Shown here: piece after piece, positions 27,763 to 35,576 of the stretch | Position numbering within the stretch: the first letter of the stretch is position 1 | Layout: every line of letters begins with the position of its first letter | From: Clostridium saudiense | GTDB lineage: Bacteria > Bacillota > Clostridia > Clostridiales > Clostridiaceae | Reading direction: 5' to 3' | DNA length: 56,601 nucleotides | NCBI RefSeq assembly: GCF_000577815.1 | Contig: NZ_CBYM010000023.1 | Span: 1-56,601, forward strand | The notes under the pieces: model-generated | Told to the model about the DNA's origin: nothing | Databases searched by the model: none | Seen by the model: only the letters and a program-made list of their open reading frames with translations | Translations under genes and position numbers: made by a program

Positions 27763-28470
27763 TTAAATTCCCTTATATAAAGGAACATATTTATTATTTT
27801 TTAAAATATACATCTCTTCTCTTTTAATATTGACGAAAGAATCAGGGTTAATTTCTGATACCTTTCCTTTTAAATAAGTAACTAAAAGATCAGCCGAAAG
27901 ATTTTCTCTACTTCCTGTTGCTATTAAAGTATTTAAAATTAACTCATTATCTTTTACCCAGTACTTAAACTCTTTAACTAGCGGTTTTATATCAGTAAGC
28001 TTTTCACCTTTTTTAGTTTTCTTTACAATTTCCCATTTAGATTCATTAAGAGTTTTACCCATTTCTTCTTCTACTTTAGAAGTTCCATTAAGTTTTACCT
28101 TAATTGTATATCTAGCTCCATCTAAAAGTGCCATTGCTTGAGGCAATCTCTTAACATTTTCTATTATTTCAACTGGTGTTGCATGTAAAAACTTAATTGT
28201 AGGAGGAGCACTTTCATTTAACTTTTCTATTACTTCTCCTACTCCTAGAGATTCTGTTAAAACTAAATCTAAATACTCACCATCTGAATAAACTCCAACT
28301 GAAAGTGGTTGCGCTATAGATAATGCCATATGTGGATTAAATCCTTTTGAATACTCAACAGGTAATCCTGATCTTTTTATTATTCTTTGAATAGTTCTCA
28401 TTAAATCTAAGTGTCCAATAAACTTAATATCAGCACCTTTAGTAAATTTAATTACGTATCGCACCTTCAA
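27763..28470 (-). CDS. TIGR03936/DUF2344 radical-SAM-associated protein
   Basis: 235 residues, matching the conserved partner of the B12-binding radical SAM protein encoded just upstream (VRYVIKFTKGADIKFIGHLDLMRTIQRI, GFNPHMALSIAQPLSVGVYS). The start is TTG 28470 or the in-frame GTG two codons later; it overlaps the upstream gene by 23 bases, a sign of translational coupling. In some genomes the two are fused. The reaction is unknown; proximity to RNase G, L21 and Obg suggests RNA or ribosome maturation, which is inference. Confidence 0.88.
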   Translation of the reverse strand: MKVRYVIKFTKGADIKFIGHLDLMRTIQRIIKRSGLPVEYSKGFNPHMALSIAQPLSVGVYSDGEYLDLVLTESLGVGEVIEKLNESAPPTIKFLHATPVEIIENVKRLPQAMALLDGARYTIKVKLNGTSKVEEEMGKTLNESKWEIVKKTKKGEKLTDIKPLVKEFKYWVKDNELILNTLIATGSRENLSADLLVTYLKGKVSEINPDSFVNIKREEMYILKNNKYVPLYKGI

Positions 28471-30307
28471 AACACTTCCCTTCTTTAAAGTTTACATTTA
28501 TTCCGCATCCAGTACATCCTTCTAAACAATTTCTTGTAAGCTCTGCTCTCTTAGCCTTTTCATTTTCTCTTTCAAGATATTTTCTATTAACTCCAATATC
28601 TATGAAATCCCAAGGAAGCACTTCATCATATCCTCTTTCTCTATATACATAGAAATCAGCATCTAAATTACATTCTTCCATAGCTTCTTTCCATATTTCC
28701 ATATTGAAGTATTCTGACCATCCATCAAATTTAGCACCTTTTTCAAATGCTTTAATTAAAACATCACAAGTTCTTCTATCTCCTCTTGCAAATACAGCTT
28801 CCATAAATGAAGTTTCTTGTTCATGATAGTTATAAACTATACTTCTTGATTTAATAGCACCTCTAACAGCTTTAATTCTTTCATCTACTATTTCTGGTCT
28901 AGCCATTGGAGCCCATTGGAATGGAGTAAATGGCTTTGGAACTAATATAGATGTACTTACCGTAATCTTTAATCCCTTATTTCTAACATCCTTTGGAATG
29001 CCAAAATAAACATCAGCCATCTTTTCTGCTAACTCACCAATTCCTGCCGCATCTTCAGTAGTTTCATAAGGAAGTCCTAATATGAAGTATAACTTAATAG
29101 TACTCCAACCTGATTCAAAAGCACTTTTTGCTGCTTCTAAAATTCTCTCTTCAGTTAACCCCTTATTTATTATGTCTCTCATTCTTTGAGACCCTGCTTC
29201 TGGAGCAAAAGTTAAACCTGTTTTTCTAACTTTTTGAATTTCTTTAATTAAATCAACAGAGAAAGCATCAACTCTAATAGATGGTAATGCTATACCAACT
29301 TTTTTAGCTTCGTGCTCCATAACTAAACTAGATATTAAGTTTTGAATATTTGAATAATCACAAATACTTAATGAAGCTAATGATACTTCATCATATCCAG
29401 TAGCCTTAAGAGCCTTTCTTGCTTGTTCTAATAAAGTATTTGTAGTCTTTTCTCTAACTGGTCTGTAAATCATACCAGCTTGACAGAATCTACATCCATT
29501 TGTACATCCTCTAGCTGTTTCTAAAACAACCCTGTCGTGAACTATATCAGTATATGGAACAATCATTTCATCTGGGAATGATACAGCATCAAAGTTATTA
29601 ACTATTCTTTTCTTAACTTTTGCAGGAACATCTTCATATTTAGGAGTAAATTCTTTTATAGTACCATCTTCATTGTAAGTTACATCATATAATGAAGGTA
29701 CATAAATACCACCAATTTTTGATATTTCTCTTAAGAACTCCTTCTTATTAACTTTTCCATTAGCTTTATGTTTTGCATATACCTCTAAGACATCGTTCAT
29801 CATTTCTTCACCTTCACCAATTTCGAAGAAATCTACAACATCATATAAAGGTTCTGGATTATAAGCACAAGGACCTCCAGCCATAATTATCGGCTCTTCT
29901 TCTCCTCTTTCGCTAGCCCTAATAGTTATTCCTGACATATCAAGCATATTTAATATGTTTGTATAACTCATTTCATATTGAAGAGTAAAGCCTAACATAT
30001 CAAACTTATCTAATGGTGTTTTAGTTTCTAGAGTAAATAACTTTATGTCATTTTCTCTCATTAATGTTTCCATATCTGGCCATGGTGCAAAAACTCTTTC
30101 GCAATATGTATCTTTTCTTTCATTTATAGTATGATATAAAATTCTTGTTCCTAAATGCGACATACCAACTTCATATACATCTGGGAAACAAAAAGCAAAT
30201 CTTATATTAACATTTTCAGGATTTTTTATAACTTGATTTAATTCTCCACCAACATATCTTGATGGTTTTTCTACTTTACATAAAATATCATCAGTTATCT
30301 TATTCAT
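28448..30307 (-). CDS. TIGR03960-type B12-binding radical SAM protein
   Basis: 619 residues. N-terminal Rossmann region with cobalamin-domain character (FCFPDVYEVGMSHLGTRILY, EGEEMMNDVLE), radical SAM core with CTNGCRFCQAG (CxxxCxxC cluster ligands), then TFAPEAGSQRMRDIINKG and YFILGLPYETTEDA, and a Cys-rich C terminus (NCLEGCTGCGIN) that may bind a second cluster. AGGAGG precedes the ATG. Reaction unknown. It heads a short operon with its partner gene and rng. Confidence 0.9.
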   Translation of the reverse strand: MNKITDDILCKVEKPSRYVGGELNQVIKNPENVNIRFAFCFPDVYEVGMSHLGTRILYHTINERKDTYCERVFAPWPDMETLMRENDIKLFTLETKTPLDKFDMLGFTLQYEMSYTNILNMLDMSGITIRASERGEEEPIIMAGGPCAYNPEPLYDVVDFFEIGEGEEMMNDVLEVYAKHKANGKVNKKEFLREISKIGGIYVPSLYDVTYNEDGTIKEFTPKYEDVPAKVKKRIVNNFDAVSFPDEMIVPYTDIVHDRVVLETARGCTNGCRFCQAGMIYRPVREKTTNTLLEQARKALKATGYDEVSLASLSICDYSNIQNLISSLVMEHEAKKVGIALPSIRVDAFSVDLIKEIQKVRKTGLTFAPEAGSQRMRDIINKGLTEERILEAAKSAFESGWSTIKLYFILGLPYETTEDAAGIGELAEKMADVYFGIPKDVRNKGLKITVSTSILVPKPFTPFQWAPMARPEIVDERIKAVRGAIKSRSIVYNYHEQETSFMEAVFARGDRRTCDVLIKAFEKGAKFDGWSEYFNMEIWKEAMEECNLDADFYVYRERGYDEVLPWDFIDIGVNRKYLERENEKAKRAELTRNCLEGCTGCGINVNFKEGKCFEGAIRN

Positions 30308-30320
30308 AGGTACCCTCCTT

Positions 30321-30440
30321 TAATTAAGTTAATAGTTAATAGTTTTAAGTTAGTAGTTAATGAAAAAATTCAGCTTAAGCCGAATTTCTCACTACTACTA
30401 ACTTTTAACTCTTAAATCTTAACTTCTAACTATCTAACTG
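30321..30440. repeat. Long imperfect intergenic hairpin of a dispersed repeat type
   Basis: Nested inverted repeats fill this gap: outer gttaa/ttaac-rich arms, AAGTTAGTAGT (30347-30357) pairing with ACTACTAACTT (30394-30404), and an inner AAATTC / GAATTT stem around GCTTAAGC. A 22-base core (30357-30378) recurs with one change at 33456-33477. Confidence 0.6.
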
Positions 30441-30472
30441 CTATTCTAGCATAATCATTATTAAAAAGTAAA

Positions 30473-31336
30473 CTAATACCCATCCTTATTTCTTAAACCA
30501 AAGTATTCCTCTAAAGTAATATTACCATACAACTTTAACGCCTCTATTAATTCGTCTTCATTCATAATAAATACTACCTTTAAATCATCATCTAATACAT
30601 AAAATATATTAAATCTATTTTTATCTACCATTGACATAACATTTGCAAGTCCTTGCTTGTAGTAAACTGATATACTTTTGTTTTCAATATATTTATTTCT
30701 CAACAATTTATTTCTTTTCACAAATATATTTCCCATCAATATATACATGGCAGATTTTTCTTCACTTCTTGTAATTAAACATATAGCAATTGAAGCAATA
30801 AGTATACTTACATTTATTACGCCACTATATGCAAATACAATTATAAAAATAACTAATAATATAACTCCTATCGTATAACTTATTTTAGAAATTATATCAT
30901 TAGCTCGTCTATACAATATCTTTTGAGACAATAATATTTCTAATACTCTTGCCCCATCTAGTGGATAAGCAGGAAGTAAATTAAAAAATAATAAACTTAT
31001 ATTAATATTAATCATTTTATCTATCAATATATTATTACTTGCAAAACCAATACACCAAAATATACATATAATTATAAAGTTAGCAAAAGGACCTGATAAA
31101 TAAATTTGTAGTTTTTCTTTTTTATTTAATTCATCTATATTAGCAAACTGAGCACTTGTTCCATATATATGAATCTGAATATCATTAAACTTACAGCCTT
31201 TTCTTTTTGCCACTAATATATGCATTCCTTCATGAGCAAGTATACTTATAAATGCTAAAATAATTGAATTGTTAAAGCTTAAAAGTATAAAAAATACTAT
31301 GAATTCTGCTAAAACACTTCTTTTCCATCTATCCAT
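30473..31336 (-). CDS. spoIVFB: SpoIVFB-like site-2 intramembrane metalloprotease
   Basis: 287 residues. About six membrane segments with the zinc motif HEGMH (ILAHEGMHILVAKRKGC) and the second ligand region NLLPAYPLDGARVLE, then a C-terminal CBS-like cytosolic domain (about 215-287). This is the SpoIVFB layout, the protease that activates pro-sigma-K in the mother cell. AAGGAGAGG precedes the ATG. A small membrane-protein gene lies about 210 bases upstream on the same strand, where spoIVFA would be. Confidence 0.87.
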   Translation of the reverse strand: MDRWKRSVLAEFIVFFILLSFNNSIILAFISILAHEGMHILVAKRKGCKFNDIQIHIYGTSAQFANIDELNKKEKLQIYLSGPFANFIIICIFWCIGFASNNILIDKMININISLLFFNLLPAYPLDGARVLEILLSQKILYRRANDIISKISYTIGVILLVIFIIVFAYSGVINVSILIASIAICLITRSEEKSAMYILMGNIFVKRNKLLRNKYIENKSISVYYKQGLANVMSMVDKNRFNIFYVLDDDLKVVFIMNEDELIEALKLYGNITLEEYFGLRNKDGY

Positions 31337-31547
31337 TTACCTCTCCTTCTTAGTCAAACCATTAGTAAAACATCAACCTCCTTAATACAATTGCATAAAC
31401 TGAATTCTTATCTTAAGACAAAGTTTTAAACTTTCCTTAATTTTAGAATTCATTATACCCCAAGCACCCCTAGTCTATTGTCCCGTCAATTATTATATCC
31501 AACCTAAACAAGTGGGAGTATTATACCAACTAACCATTTGATAAACA

Positions 31548-31940
31548 TTAAAAATCAACCTTATCCCCACCTAAACTTGTTTTTATGTAATTACTTATTT
31601 TATTAACTATTTTTGACAAATCAAAGCTTTCTACTTCTTGTTCAACTTGGCTATAAGTTGTATCATTAATTACTGCTTTTACATTTTCATATGCCCCTGT
31701 TTGACCTGGTGCATATTTCAAATAAAAGCTTGCCATCAACATAAAAATAACTACAACTAATTGATAAATAAAAACATTAGACATACTTGAAAAGAACTCT
31801 TTCTTTTTTCTTTTATTATTGTTATATCCATATAGTTCTTCAAATGAATTCCTTGTGTATACTGGTGAATTATTTTTCTTTACATTTTTATTTTGTAAAC
31901 CTTGATAGTAATTTTTATATTGCGAATTATAATTTCCCAT
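31548..31940 (-). CDS. Small single-pass membrane protein upstream of spoIVFB
   Basis: 130 residues with no family I can name. Tyr/Asn/Lys-rich cytosolic N terminus (1-50), one membrane segment (about 56-75: FIYQLVVVIFMLMASFYLKY), and a short external part with no M23/LytM signature. Good AGGGAGG site. It occupies the place of spoIVFA, which in Bacillus anchors and regulates SpoIVFB; the N-terminal TM plus short outer tail would fit a reduced version, but no sequence motif proves it. Confidence 0.6.
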   Translation of the reverse strand: MGNYNSQYKNYYQGLQNKNVKKNNSPVYTRNSFEELYGYNNNKRKKKEFFSSMSNVFIYQLVVVIFMLMASFYLKYAPGQTGAYENVKAVINDTTYSQVEQEVESFDLSKIVNKISNYIKTSLGGDKVDF

Positions 31941-31984
31941 TTCTACCTCCCTAAAAAATTGATTATTAAATTATATTTTACAAC

Positions 31985-32027
31985 TAAAAAAAATATGCAA
32001 TATATTGTGTTACAACATATTGCATAT
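31985..32027 (-). terminator. Terminator of rodA
   Basis: A 16-base arm pair (ATATGCAATATATTGT and ACAACATATTGCATAT, one mismatched position) with a 3-base loop is followed on the minus strand by a long T-run. It ends the rodA transcript nine bases after its stop codon. Confidence 0.92.
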
Positions 32028-32035
32028 CCTGATAT

Positions 32036-33172
32036 CTAAAAATTAAGTTTTGTTTTTCTCATTCCTACATTTATAACTAGTCCTAATGATAATATTGTAG
32101 TTAATAGCGAACTTCCTCCATAACTAACTAATGGAAGAGTTATTCCCGTTATAGGCATTAACCCTATAGTCATACCTATATTTTGCCATATTGCAAATAA
32201 GAAGTATGCTACCATCCCCGTTGCTATAATTCTACCAAAAATATCTTTAGAATCCCGTGCTATATTAATCATCCTTGAAATCAATATTCCATATAGAGTT
32301 AATAAACAAATTGCGCCAAAAGTTCCCCATTGCTCACAAACTTGAGTAAATATAAAGTCTGTTTGAATTTCTGGAACATATTGTGATGAATACCCTCCAG
32401 TTCCATCATTAGCTAACGAATTCAAGCTTCCAAAAAATCCACCTGATCCAACTGCTATAAGAGATTGTCTCAAATGATATCCTGAATCTGATGAATCTGC
32501 TTCTGGGTTCTGAAATGATGTAATTCTTCTCTTTTGATAATCTTGAATTAATCCTGAATTCCATACTAGAACTATTCCTAATATTAGTGCCCCTAGACCA
32601 CCTAATATTATTCTATTATCTAGACCGCCAATAAAGAACACTCCTAAAACCATAAAGAATAATACCATCGTCATACCCATATCAGGTTGAATAACAATAA
32701 GTCCTGCAGGTATTATTGCATAAAAAGCTAATATACAGAAATTTTTAAAATTATTTATTTCTCCTTCCATATCATCTAACTTTTTACCCATCATCATTAT
32801 TGTCCCAATTTTTGCAAGCTCTGCCGGCTGGAAAGATAATGGCCCTAACCTTATCCATCCTTGAGCCCCATTAATTGTTGATCCTATTAATAATACTAAT
32901 ACTAATAATGCTATTGATGCCCAATAAAATATTGGTGTAAATGCCTTAATAATTGAATAGTCTATTGCTACAACAAAATATAATAAAACTAATGATGCCA
33001 CAAAGAAAATGCTTTGCTTCACAGGAAATAGCATTCCCCCAGCAGATGTTTTCTTTGCTAAATATATATTAACTATGCCAAACATCGTTATTAATATTAT
33101 CGATATTAGCATCCACTTATCTACCCTTTTCAGTTCTTTCAAACTCATTTTAAACTTTGATAAAGGTATCAT
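32036..33172 (-). CDS. rodA: RodA, SEDS peptidoglycan polymerase
   Basis: 378 residues, about ten membrane segments. SEDS signatures: LGPLSFQPAELAKIG, IVIQPDMGMTMVLFFMVLGVFF (GxPDxG-like region with the catalytic Asp), SGYHLRQSLIAVGSGG, TDFIFTQVCEQWG and GITLPLVSYGGSSLL near the C terminus. It polymerises glycan strands during elongation with the class B PBP encoded at 35577. RodA is assigned over FtsW/SpoVE because it lies with mre and mrdA genes. Confidence 0.93.
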   Translation of the reverse strand: MIPLSKFKMSLKELKRVDKWMLISIILITMFGIVNIYLAKKTSAGGMLFPVKQSIFFVASLVLLYFVVAIDYSIIKAFTPIFYWASIALLVLVLLIGSTINGAQGWIRLGPLSFQPAELAKIGTIMMMGKKLDDMEGEINNFKNFCILAFYAIIPAGLIVIQPDMGMTMVLFFMVLGVFFIGGLDNRIILGGLGALILGIVLVWNSGLIQDYQKRRITSFQNPEADSSDSGYHLRQSLIAVGSGGFFGSLNSLANDGTGGYSSQYVPEIQTDFIFTQVCEQWGTFGAICLLTLYGILISRMINIARDSKDIFGRIIATGMVAYFLFAIWQNIGMTIGLMPITGITLPLVSYGGSSLLTTILSLGLVINVGMRKTKLNF

Positions 33173-33304
33173 AACTTTACCTCCTAGAATTTATACCCAC
33201 TTATTATATCTTATTTCCTCTTTTTTCTCCATAAAGAATTATACTGTTCCATATAAAATTCATAAAGTTTTAAGAATTAATTTACTTTAATGTTAAATAT
33301 AAAA

Positions 33305-33362
33305 ATAGTATATGTATTCTAATTTAATCTATGATAGTATATGTATTCTAATTTAATCTATG
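33305..33362. repeat. Perfect 29-bp tandem duplication
   Basis: Two identical 29-base units, 33305-33333 and 33334-33362, each beginning ATAGTATATGTATTC. It contains no dyad and looks like a simple replication-slippage duplication. Confidence 0.95.
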
Positions 33363-33455
33363 AATTCTTAATATTTTAAAATAAAAAAATGCATCAAAAA
33401 ATAATGTTAACACAACAATAAGCATAGTAACAAATTTCAACTAACAAGTTGCAAA

Positions 33456-33477
33456 TTAATGAATAAATTCAGCTTAA
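33456..33477. repeat. Second copy of the intergenic repeat core
   Basis: 22 bases that match 30357-30378 at all but one position, in the same orientation, ending AAATTCAGCTTAA. Flanking sequence differs between the two sites. Confidence 0.6.
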
Positions 33478-33605
33478 TCTAAATTTACAAAAACACCCCA
33501 AGGTGTTCCAAACCTTAATCTGTCACTTGTCACTTAATAAGCTTGTCATCTGATTAAATCTTTATACATTTTGTGTTAACATTATAATTTTAATACACCT
33601 ATTTT

Positions 33606-33875
33606 TTATCTTCCTCTTACATTCTTTATAGGAATATTGGCAATTAGTGCAGGTCCGCCTTCACCTTCAACGTCCTCACTTCTATTTAACGAAATCTCAA
33701 CATCATTAGCATCTATTTCTATATACTTAGAAATAACCTCTAATATTTCATATCTAATCTTCTCTAAAGTTTCCGGAGCTATATCGCCTCTATCATGAAT
33801 TAGTATTAATCTCAATCTATCTTTAGCAACTTCTTTTGGTGTAGTCTTATTAGAAAATACCCTTAAAAAATCCAT
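33606..33875 (-). CDS. minE: Cell division topological specificity factor MinE
   Basis: 89 residues. N-terminal membrane/MinD-binding segment MDFLRVFSNK, then AKDRLRLILIHDRGD, the conserved MinD-interaction helix, and the C-terminal topological domain (YIEIDANDVEISLNR). The ATG at 33875 follows AGGGGG; the longer reading adds a TTG three codons earlier. Last gene of the Min set, 14 bases after minD. Confidence 0.95.
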   Translation of the reverse strand: MDFLRVFSNKTTPKEVAKDRLRLILIHDRGDIAPETLEKIRYEILEVISKYIEIDANDVEISLNRSEDVEGEGGPALIANIPIKNVRGR

Positions 33876-33889
33876 AATGACCAATCCCC

Positions 33890-34687
33890 CTAATTTTTCT
33901 TAAACATTCTTTTTATTGCTGAAAATATTCCGGTAGATTCAGAACCTAACTTAAGTAGTGGAACTTCTTCCCCTGTGATTCTCTTAGCAATATTTCTAAA
34001 CGCTTGGCCAGATTGAGCTTTATCATCTAAAACTATAGGTTCACCTTTATTAGTAGAAACAGTTATGCTTCTATCATCTGGAACTACTCCTAAAAGCTTA
34101 ACTGATAAGGTTTCTATAATATCTGAAACATCAAGCATATCTCCCCTTTTTGTCATTTCGTAATTTAATCTATTAACTATTACTGCATGATCTTCTAATC
34201 CTTTTGCATCTAATTTACCAATTACCCTATCAGCATCTCTTACTGATGTAATTTCTGGATTTACAACTACAATAGCTTTATCAGCACCTACAACTGAGTT
34301 TTCAAAACCTTGTTCGATTCCAGCTGGGGAGTCTATTAATACATAATCAAACTCTTCCTTTAATTTATTAACTAAATCAAACATATCTTGCGCTCTAATA
34401 TCATCTTTATCTTTTGTCTGAGCTGTTGGTAAAAGACAAAGATTAGGATACCTTTTATCTTTAATTAACGCTTGCTTTAATCTACATCTGTTTTCAATTA
34501 CATCAATAATTGTATATACTATTCTATTTTCTAATCCCATTAATACATCAAGGTTTCTAAGCCCTGTATCTCCATCTACAACTACTACCCTTTTTCCTAA
34601 CGCAGCTAATGCTGTTCCTAAGTTTGCAGTTGTTGTAGTCTTTCCAACACCACCTTTACCTGATGTAACAACTATCGAAATTCCCAT
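33890..34687 (-). CDS. minD: Septum-site determining ATPase MinD
   Basis: 265 residues. Deviant Walker A GKGGVGKTTTT at the N terminus, DGDTGLRNLDVLMGLENR, DYVLIDSPAGIEQG, and a C-terminal amphipathic membrane-targeting helix (IFSAIKRMFKK). With MinC and MinE it keeps FtsZ from the poles. AGGGA site before the ATG. Confidence 0.97.
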   Translation of the reverse strand: MGISIVVTSGKGGVGKTTTTANLGTALAALGKRVVVVDGDTGLRNLDVLMGLENRIVYTIIDVIENRCRLKQALIKDKRYPNLCLLPTAQTKDKDDIRAQDMFDLVNKLKEEFDYVLIDSPAGIEQGFENSVVGADKAIVVVNPEITSVRDADRVIGKLDAKGLEDHAVIVNRLNYEMTKRGDMLDVSDIIETLSVKLLGVVPDDRSITVSTNKGEPIVLDDKAQSGQAFRNIAKRITGEEVPLLKLGSESTGIFSAIKRMFKKN

Positions 34688-34702
34688 GTCAATCCCTCCA
34701 CT

Positions 34703-35353
34703 TTAGTAAATATATTTATTTGGTAAGTATGGCTCTACTACTATGTAACCATCTTTTATTTTTGCAACTTCTGGATAAGATGGCTTAATACCATCATCTG
34801 GCGGTACAGTAAGTATATCTGATATTTGCATTAACTCAGGTTGCATTGAAAATGCAGCTATTATAGATTTTTTATTTCCACCAGTTCCAGCTTTAACATG
34901 CCCCTTTATACTTCCAAGAACTATAATATTGCCTCCTGCTGAGACCTCTGCACCATTATTTATATCTCCTATTATAATAATATTGCCAGGATAATCAACC
35001 GATTGTCCACTCCTTATTGTTTTCTTGATAAATTTAGTTTTTCCTTCATGAACCCCATTAAAAACTTTAATATTATTAGTTTCCTTCTTTACTTTACTAA
35101 TATCATCAAAAACGCAATCCTTTATATTTATTTTTTGAAATAATTCATCTTTTAATTTGCTTATATCAGAGTTACTAATATGTTTAAAATTAGCTGTGAT
35201 TTTTAATATTGAATTTTTATAAAAACCTTTATTAATTGACAAGCTAGATACTAATACTTCGAGCATATCATCAAAGCCTATAAACTTTTCTGTATCAATA
35301 GTAATATTTACACCATCTTTGTTCCCTTTTATTTGTATTCTATCATCCTTCAT
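34703..35353 (-). CDS. minC: Septum-site determining protein MinC
   Basis: 216 residues. Variable N-terminal FtsZ-inhibiting domain (1-105) and a C-terminal right-handed beta-helix with the repeats NIIIIGDINNGAEVSAGGNI and IVLGSIKGHVKAG, which dimerises and binds MinD. ATG 35353 is chosen from GGAGG seven bases before it; the TTG two codons earlier is too close. Confidence 0.93.
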   Translation of the reverse strand: MKDDRIQIKGNKDGVNITIDTEKFIGFDDMLEVLVSSLSINKGFYKNSILKITANFKHISNSDISKLKDELFQKINIKDCVFDDISKVKKETNNIKVFNGVHEGKTKFIKKTIRSGQSVDYPGNIIIIGDINNGAEVSAGGNIIVLGSIKGHVKAGTGGNKKSIIAAFSMQPELMQISDILTVPPDDGIKPSYPEVAKIKDGYIVVEPYLPNKYIY

Positions 35354-35545
35354 TGGCAATCCTCCACCAATTAATAACTCAATTTAATATTAATTATATC
35401 ATATAACAACAATTAAAAACATAAAATGCTTCAAACCTTTGTAATTTTTCTGCAAAATATCACTTATTTTTCCAATACATATTATTTATTTTAAAATATG
35501 TAATCTTTTAAGTAAAGAAAATAAATTAAAATAATAAATTTTACA

Positions 35546-35573
35546 TAAAAAAGAGAACCTCTTTAAAGGTTCC
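35546..35573 (-). terminator. Terminator after mrdA
   Basis: GAACCT and AGGTTC pair across a six-base loop just after the penicillin-binding protein stop, with six Ts following on the minus strand. It may partly separate minC from the mre-mrdA operon. Confidence 0.75.
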
Positions 35574-35576
35574 CTT

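Larger units (their letters stand above)
33173..33605. other. Intergenic region between minE and rodA
   Basis: About 430 bases with no credible gene. It holds the 29-bp tandem duplication at 33305-33362, a copy of the dispersed repeat core at 33456, the short stem AACACC-ttgg-GGTGTT near 33495-33510, and a direct repeat GTCACTTGTCACTT near 33522. Confidence 0.6.

Noticed and set aside
31441..31500. TTGACG and TATAAT boxes as a promoter for spoIVFB
   Set aside because: They are about 26 bp apart, too far for a normal promoter; a sporulation sigma-E promoter may exist but was not recognised with confidence.
33305..33362. CRISPR-like direct repeat
   Set aside because: Only two units, directly adjacent with no spacers, and no cas genes in the window.
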